Shown: positions 56,711 through 64,000 of the stretch, piece by piece | Layout: each line of letters begins with the position of its first letter | Position numbering within the stretch: the stretch's first letter is position 1 | Assembly (NCBI GenBank): GCA_907163375.1 | Contig: CAJQUW010007793.1 | Coordinates: 1 to 64,000, forward strand | Length of the DNA stretch: 64,000 bases | Direction: 5' to 3' | Source: Prostheceraeus crozeri | Lineage: Eukaryota > Platyhelminthes > Polycladida > Euryleptidae | Notes under the pieces: model-generated | The model's input: the letters and a program-made list of their open reading frames with translations, nothing else | Database searches by the model: none | What the model was told of the DNA's origin: nothing | Made by a program: the position numbers and the translations under genes

Positions 56711-59090
56711 TTTTGCAACGTGAAGAAGAAATTCAGGTGAGGATTAAGCGATATTAATCAGTCCATATGCAACACTTCGCAATCAGCAAAATGAAACCGA
56801 GTATTTAGAGTGGAAGCTAGATGAATAATTCACATTCTTGATTTGTTAACAAATGAGCAATTTTATCGGGTATATATATAAATCTTTACCTGGCAGAGAC
56901 TTCGGCTGAAAAATTGTGCACCTGCAGTGCACATTCGAGCTCACGAAAACCACTCATACCATTAACCATTGATATAATTTATCTTTTACAATCATCTGGT
57001 CTGTTTCCATCATATGACAGCTCTGCTCGAATGTTTATATTTAACCTCAAAAATGTAAACTGAATGTTTCCATTAATAAACTTCACTTTATGAAATTAGA
57101 AAACGATGTCTATATCACATACACTCCTGTAGTTACTCACAAGTTGAATGCATGTACTTGGAGCTGAGTGCTTGAAAATCCAAAACAGCAATTATGAATG
57201 TTATTGAACGCTGTACTAAGCATGTCAATCAGAATCATGGCACGTGACCTGCTTGACCATTGAACCATTTGAAACACCATTGAAAACCATAACACCATCG
57301 ACCGCAACAATGTCAATCATATTGAATATTCTTTCATCTGTCTGTTTGCTTTTTTGCAAGAGACGTCCACGACGCAATAGTCCATAAACTCCTTTGTCAT
57401 GATTGCAGTAGTCAGCTTATGGCAAACGATCCTCTCTCGATAGTTTTACTTCAATCTTAGTGTGACATTAACTCAAAGAAATCTCAAAGAAATTGAGGTA
57501 GTAACTTCTTAATGCTGTTATGCTATTTCGACAAGAGTTGCAGATAGACTCCTGCCGCGCCACTTTTTCACTGCCTTCCATATAGATTTCCGCTTTGTAT
57601 GACCGCTCCTGTTGCATGTAATATCGTAAAATGAATCGGAACGGAGGAGATATCAGGGAACGTTTTGTCATCAGATAGATTTACTTTACGTAATTACAAT
57701 ATAATTAATGTACAATTTCCGAGTGCTTGTTTTGCTACTTTATAGTATGCATGCAGGTTTTGAATCCATCCTTGCAGATAGAAACACCTCAGACATTAAT
57801 AATTGATTAGATTATTTTTAGCGCAGTATTTCACTTAACTTAAATTCATAACAAGCGAAGTATATACTTAGCTACTTACAAATGCAGCACGATATCATGG
57901 AACTAAAATGTCGTTTAATACGGTATATCAGGGTCCGCTGATACCTAATTAAATCTGAATGGCATCAAAAGTAATCTTTAACATATTGTTTATTATACAA
58001 TTGACAATGTTTCATTATTACATACTTATCAATAAACAGGCAGTCCTAATATATTTGGGATATAACTATCCAAATAATTATATCCTGTATATTCAATATA
58101 ATATTGAATTCATATTAGCCTATATTATATTTTCATAATATGATTTAATAATATATTATAATATATTAATTATTGTGATATATTATAATATAATAAAACA
58201 TATTTGTATCTTTATCAATTAATAAGAATAATTGACTTCATTCACGTTATAAAAACAATACAGAAACAATGATAAAAATTTTAAAAAATTGCAATAATTG
58301 AATGATGCATAAAGGAAAAATGATTTCACTTGTATGATACTTAATTAATTTAAAAATGACATCATTCTAAATAGCAATTCAACGCGCGTTTGTAGCCGAA
58401 TAGGAAAATAATCAATAGTTATGTAGTGAGAATGATTATTACGCAGGTCTGGCCACTTCAGCATAGTTCAGGGTTATGATTACACTGTAAGACAATTTTA
58501 TATTCAGGTCACATTTCATAGTCAAGATATCTCTCTCACTTAAGTGTCAAAAGCAGGAATCTTGAGGCTGCAAATAGAAGCTAGGTATACAGGCCCATAG
58601 GCAAAGTCAGTAATTCTTGTTTTGTGTTAATTAATTTTTTATTGCTTGAGCTTCATAATTCTACTCATTCTGCTATTTGTCGTGTAAATGCAAATAACGA
58701 ACGAAGAATCAATGTGGAATTTATAAGCACAAATCTAGAATTCCATTCACTATTTTTTTTGCTTTGTAATACCATTTCCGAATTCCAGCCAACAAAGATT
58801 CCTTCTTTTGACAACTCATGTAAGAGAGTTATCTTAACTATGAAATGTGACTTGAACATGAAATTGTTTTATAGTATTATAATAGCTTCGAATTTTGTTG
58901 ATAACAAAACTGATTGTGTGATGATAATTCTGTTGATAATAAAACAACCAGACCTGAAAAGTAATGTGTAATAGTTAGAGGAGGATACATTGATATTTGC
59001 AAGATTAATGCGGTCAATCATCTTGTCAAATGAGGATTTTGATAGATGATAATTGACCTAGATATCTCAGCAAAAATCGATGAGAAAAGA

Positions 59091-59109
59091 CAGAGAGAGA
59101 GAGAGAGAG
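59091..59109. repeat. (AG)n microsatellite
   Basis: A short uninterrupted GA run. Confidence 0.9.
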
Positions 59110-59191
59110 TCCGTCTATGTTTCGTAGGTTATTTCAAAGTTCTGTTAAATTTGTCAAACTATTCTGTTATTGTATCTGATATTTATTATCT

Positions 59192-59229
59192 ATCGGACTC
59201 TCTATACCTCATCGGACTCTCTATACCTC
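59192..59229. repeat. Two-unit tandem repeat
   Basis: Two perfect copies of the 19-mer ATCGGACTCTCTATACCTC. Confidence 0.95.
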
Positions 59230-59929
59230 AAAAAGTATGAATGATCATTGAAGATATATAAATGAAATAAAACTTCATTTATTCGAAGCAAATCATGTGT
59301 TGCATCTATATGTACATACCTCAGTCACCATGCTAATCAATCCGTTTACAGGAGGCCTACATGTGTACACAAATACACTATACATTTTCTGATCTAGCAC
59401 TAGCAGCTGCATTGGTTCACATTCAACATCTGGCGCTTGCTTCAAATAGATTTATTTAGCATTCGGCTATCTACGATTCGACATCTTCTGCAGTAACATG
59501 GGCCCTACATTTGTTGCTTCACATTGAATCGTTTGATTATCAAAATATTTTAATCGACTGACAGTGAGATGAACAAATCGTCGACAGTTATGAATACTTA
59601 GTCCTTTGACAAAGAAATACAAAATATTGGATCAAAATTCGTCTTACTCTTGAGAAGCCAGACACAGTTATTATACTGCTAACATGTGATGGCCAAGCTT
59701 GAGCAAGTGAGTCATGAACATGTTTGACTGTAAGTATTCAAATGGAAGGTGTAGACACTATAACGGATCTGAAGTTGGTCATCTCGGGAAAGTTCTCTTC
59801 AAAACCGATGTGCGAAGAAAATTCGTGGTTGTGGAAGCAGCTCGTGGTGAAGGTGTTCCACTATATTGCATTTTCCTGTACCAGACTTTGCACTATGCAT
59901 GACTTTTATTAATGTGCTCTTGATTCCAG

Positions 59930-61409
59930 TGAATGGACTCGAAATGCGTTACAGCAGAATAGAAGCTTCTGCGACTAAGGACTTGTGGCATTTTTTTAGA
60001 CGCACTTTTCTTTATGATGGTTTATCAGGAAAATCCATTGTTCCAAAATATATTTCCATCTATTGTCCTGTTGATGCCTACGAATATCACAAAGGACCAC
60101 ATTGTAAGTGTTAGCACTCAGTGCTCATTGATAATTTCAATAATTGTCAACTATTTTGAATATGAGATGCGCTATTAGCCGTGTTCAAAGTATTGTGTTT
60201 TTAATTCTATCTAATAATGAACAATTACGGAAAATCTAAGTCTGCTAATGCTTGAATGCAAACTATTTGCAGAAAATTAGCGAGATCCGGTCATCTGCTA
60301 TTGCTATAATGGCATTGTCAACACATTAGGCATGAGAGCCCTTTTCCTTTAGGAAAAAGTTAGAACATCTTGATGAAGTTCTGAAAGCAATGAATATGAT
60401 AGGGAAGCACGAAAACTATTAAATAATTTTAGAAAGTAAAACAAGTATTGATTATTGAATAATGCATGTATGTCATAGAAATTTCGTTTCACAAAAATTA
60501 CTTACTGTTCTTCACAAAGTTGGCCAGCTATTACATTGCAAATATTATTTTGCTTGGTCGTGACTTGTCGATGACAGGGCTTCGGAGTCGGAGCCGTGGT
60601 CGTTGACATTGTTGTTCGCATTACATGCATGCCATTTATTCATGTACTGCACACGTACTTTGTAGGCCTACATAGGGTCCACACTTGCATGACAAAACTG
60701 AATTTCAAGGAAGGTAGCCGGCGGATTTTGTCAGCCATAGTTGGCATCAATTAAAGTTTTATCGCTGCGACTTAAATTCAAATTCAAGTGATTTGGAAAC
60801 ATTTGGATACAAAATATTGGTCACTCGATGTTCACATGCCTAACTACGTCACTGTCTGTATCATCGTAGATCATGGAATAGCTCAGCCTATTACTATAAG
60901 GGGAATTACAAGTGAAAATCAAACGGAAGAATTCATTGTCAAGGATGATGGACAAGTGGACGCTTTAACTTTTCGGAGGAATGTAAAGAGGCAGGTATGT
61001 ACACAACGGAACAGTTGATCAATTGATTATTTATTGTAGCTAAAATTTTATGATAGCTGCACACTATCACGCTTCTTGCTAAATATCTGATAAGTTTGAT
61101 AACTTTCAACACTTGACGATTTCAAATGTGAACTATGATTTAACCATAGAAATAGGATATTGAACATTGAAAACCACTGTAGGTCAGGACATGCTTTTTC
61201 ATGACAACCGTGCCTAAACGATGGGGGCTCCTGTGGCTGACTATGGAAAGGTGCCTCCAGCTTAATACTGCTCTTCATTAAGATATTGTCACTTCTATTT
61301 CATTTTTTAGAGCATTTTGAGAGAAGAACTTGTAGGAGATCGCTTTATGGCAGGAATCTACAGAGTTGATCACAAAAAACGGACTATACCTAAATTGTGT
61401 CAAACTTAA
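59930..61409 (+). CDS. 3' end of an unrecognised spliced gene (exons 59930-60103, 60789-60994, 61311-61409)
   Basis: Three exons with good borders: the acceptors are GATTCCAG, TTCAAG and ATTTTTTAG, and the donors CATT|GTAAGT and GGCAG|GTATGT. Phases are 1-1, 1-0 and 0, and the join is open for 158 residues to TAA at 61407. Segments include MRYSRIEASATKDLWHFFRR, PKYISIYCPVDAY, TKYWSLDVHMPNYVTV, then ITIRGITSENQTEEF and VGDRFMAGIYRVDHKKR. The YWSLDV-x-YVTV run is reminiscent of a discoidin/F5-8C beta strand, but this is weak. Symmetric phase-1 exons fit an extracellular modular protein. Upstream exons, possibly including 56049-56279, are not certain. Confidence 0.45.
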
Positions 61410-62268
61410 ATCGATTCTCCTACCTTTCAATTTCATTTTCCATTAACAAGCCATACATCATTCGAGAGCTTATGTTCTCAGCTGTTCAATGAGCTATTAA
61501 TATATTTGAATCTGCTGTTGTTTAAAATGAACAGAGGTCAAAATGTGAGAATCGCCTCTTTTAGAAATCTCAAAATTTCTATATGAAAACATGTGAGCAT
61601 GATAATGAATTAGACACAAGGTGCTTCCTCTATGCATGGATGACTTTTCACTTTTTTAAGATAAGAATGGACAACGGCAGTTTGTTAATGGTCATTTCTG
61701 CTGGTCATTTGAATTTGGGTACCGATCTAAATCAATGTTGCTACATCATAAGAAGAATCAAATTACTGAAACCTGCAACAGTTGCAGATTCTTGCCGCAA
61801 GGGTAATGCAATCTATTGGAAGTTATTTTATCAAAATGACTTCATATGTAAGCAGAAATGATAAAAATCGTAAATATTTACAAAATACATTGATAAGCTG
61901 CAGACACCTTCCTTTTGTCAGTCACTGGAAGCCGCTATCATTTAGGTCCTGTTGTCATGACAGCACTCGTCCACGACGTACTATTTGTAAAATTAAATGC
62001 AATATAGTGAGAAAAACTCGCTGATAATGAATCAATTTGTATTTGTGTAGAATTGCATGGTGCGGTTTTCTATAAAAAAGAAGAAAGCAAGCAATTGTTA
62101 AAACATTCAAGAATACATGCAAACTATGTCCTCAAATCGTACCTCATATTATTGTCATCACAAAGTCATAGTACAATTTTGCTGCAGTCGGATCACAGGG
62201 CATGCAATTCAAATTTTTGTATTTATAGATGGTCAATATGTAGCAAAGTTAAATCAATTAGTCATTAT
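61410..62268. other. Gene-poor 3' flank
   Basis: A 92-codon frame at 61583-61861 is unsupported. At 62231-62256 the sequence GTCAATATGTAGCAAAGTTA is nearly repeated just right of the following element (63004-63030). Confidence 0.4.
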
Positions 62269-63003
62269 CAGGGATGCGGAGTCGGAGTCGGAGTCCTATC
62301 AAATGATAGGACTCCAGACTCCGGCCTATAAGTAGACCCGAAATAAAATACAAACAAATTATTTATTCTCGTGCATAGCTGTCATTGTCTTGATGTCAAC
62401 TTTCTTCATCAAACAAAAGTACAGTCAAGACAGCAGTGCATGCAAAGCTTGTAATAGTTGAGAGAATTAACCGTGATAGTGAAAAAATGATTGTCTTTTC
62501 ACTCGGTGATTTAGTAGAGAAGACAAGCCTTCCTAGCCTCGATCACACATACGCACCAAAGGTCACATCAAAGACAAAAATGAAATACTAGTTTGTTTGA
62601 GAACATTACCTCTTACCCTCACGTTAATCGTGTGTGATCGGTCCTCTGAAGCGCATACTAAAATCGAAGGTGTACTCATATTTTTTGGAGAAAGATGGGG
62701 ATTTTCGTGCCTGGTAGAGACTGGAGAAAAAACGTGTAAAGCACACATCAACAAGATGGGAGGAGTCGAGTCGTGTGCATCCAACTGAAGCAACATTTGA
62801 TCAACTTTCATCGAAAATGATTGATAATTGATACATCAATGATCACTAAAGATAAGTTCAGGTAAGCCTATAATGATCTATGATGTAGGTTACCAGTTAA
62901 TTTTTCAAAAAGGCTTTATATACTTGACACTCGGAGTCGGAGTCGGAGTCCTATCAACCCCGGAGTCGGAGTCCTATCAAGATGATAGGACTCCGCATCC
63001 CTG
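62269..63003 (+). mobile_element. Non-autonomous hAT-type element, family 2, copy C
   Basis: The ends are CAGGGATGCGGAGTC and ACTCCGCATCCCTG, with GGAGTC repeated two to three times inside both ends. Flanking 8-mers are GTCATTAT (62261) and GTCACTAT (63004), one mismatch. The body matches copies A and B throughout. It carries no transposase. Confidence 0.9.
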
Positions 63004-63011
63004 GTCACTAT

Positions 63012-64000
63012 GTAACAAAGTTAAATCAATCCATAATGATAGCGTCTATATATCCTTGAACAGTCATAGATTTGGTTTAATCATGTAATTGACATAGACA
63101 TATAAAATTGAGAAGCAGCTTTGAGATCAAAGAGAAAGGAGAACTAACAACAAACAAATCAGACATTTTTGTTTTCAATGTCCATGTCAGCAATTCAACA
63201 ATTAGATCGAAAAATGAATGAGTTTCAAACTTGGAGGTCTTTTAATTTTGTTTCATGACACATAGCGGTAAAGTAAGCATTTCAAAGATCAGAATATCTG
63301 TCTGAACGGCTGATATCCAAGCAGAAAAGCGGTTGGATTGCGATGTCTAAAGAGAAAACATATGGGCGTGTTCTAGTTCATTTTATGTCAGAAGTCCATT
63401 CATTCTCTCCATCATCACAATAGCAACTGAAAGTTAATCAAGAATAGAAAACACAACAGAGAGATAGAGAACATTCGGGTAAGTTGACAAAGAACACTTC
63501 CTACCTAAGACATAGATTTTTGTCTTAATGCAGCAATCTTGGGTAGAAATTAAGCTTTATAGTGTGTATGACAAATCGACGAACCAATTAAACAATTAAA
63601 TTCTACCTCTTGATAGTTTAGAAACCAAAGTGTTTAAATAATTTGTAAACACGTTCATGTACAGTACATGAATAGGGTCATAAGTTCCCCAGTAAATCGT
63701 ATAGAGTGGTTTGCAATCGTCTATTAAGTACCTTAATAATCAATTAATTTCTATGCCAAATCAACTCCAACATTCTAACCATAGAAAAATGGATCTTCAT
63801 CCAAGCTTTTGTTTTCCAATCGTCTACGGATAACTATGCAATTTGTCACTGTTTCATATTTTTATCATAGCTATTCAGTCTCTTCCTTTCAATATTTCAA
63901 TGCTATTCTGTTGTCAATTGCGATATCAAATATAACTGCTTATAAGAGCTGGCGATATCTATAATTCATACAACTCATACATCTAGGAAGAAATGTCAGT
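63012..64000. other. Gene-poor right edge
   Basis: AT-rich; no gene, repeat or RNA recognised. Confidence 0.5.

Larger units (their letters stand above)
56711..59929. other. Long AT-rich stretch
   Basis: Extremely AT-rich at about 57960-58330 with dense AATATATTA motifs. Short frames (58624-58971, 59714-59902) are unsupported. It holds the simple repeats listed separately. Confidence 0.5.

Noticed and set aside
59714..59902. 62-codon frames just before the terminal spliced gene
   Set aside because: Two frames compete, neither has a donor in phase 1 to join the exon at 59930.
1..64000. CRISPR arrays, bacterial operons, rRNA genes
   Set aside because: No regularly spaced short repeats, no ribosome-binding-site-led gene strings and no rRNA-like conserved blocks were seen.

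Overview
The window is AT-rich eukaryotic DNA, almost certainly from a metazoan and probably an aquatic invertebrate. The evidence is spliced exons with GT-AG borders, a kringle-like extracellular exon, a microsomal CYP2-clan cytochrome P450, a seven-transmembrane receptor, and a dense animal-type transposon load (Tc1/mariner, hAT, Penelope-like, CR1-like and restriction-like-endonuclease LINEs, a tRNA-derived SINE). No bacterial operons, RNA operons or CRISPR arrays are seen. The species cannot be named from sequence alone.

Host genes are sparse. At the left edge is the 3' part of an unrecognised spliced gene (152-967). A kringle-like exon with phase-1 borders lies at 8443-8709. An intact, apparently intronless class-A-like GPCR lies at 20832-21944. 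Two closely related P450 genes sit about 12.4 kb apart: an intact one at 29662-31185 and a frameshifted copy at 42048-43557. Both share a conserved upstream block. At the right edge is the 3' end of another spliced gene (59930-61409), preceded by further candidate exons (56049-56279, 56306-56710).

Most of the rest is transposon-derived, often nested. A DD41D-type mariner with perfect terminal repeats (5780-7860) carries a nested foldback insert and abuts a 92-bp near-perfect hairpin. A foldback structure at about 18245-20430 has one arm split by a hAT-type element (18406-19121, perfect 8-bp target duplication) and the other by a second hAT-type element (19695-20216, also a perfect 8-bp duplication). 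Copies of these two families recur at 8845, 16360, 32277 and 62269. Around 24-28.7 kb there are remnants of mariner, LINE and Tc1 elements. Around 37-41 kb there are a SINE, an integrase tail, a MITE and Penelope-like GIY-YIG fragments.

The most interesting unit is at 45085-49076: a roughly 4-kb DNA transposon with terminal inverted repeats of about 450 bp and an apparent 8-bp target duplication, inserted into ORF1 of a CR1/L1-like LINE (44562-52085). It encodes a decayed, intron-containing transposase-like protein that I cannot assign confidently to a named superfamily. Between them the elements form a readable order of insertion events, and the P450 pair gives a second clock: one duplicate stayed intact while the other lost its reading frame.
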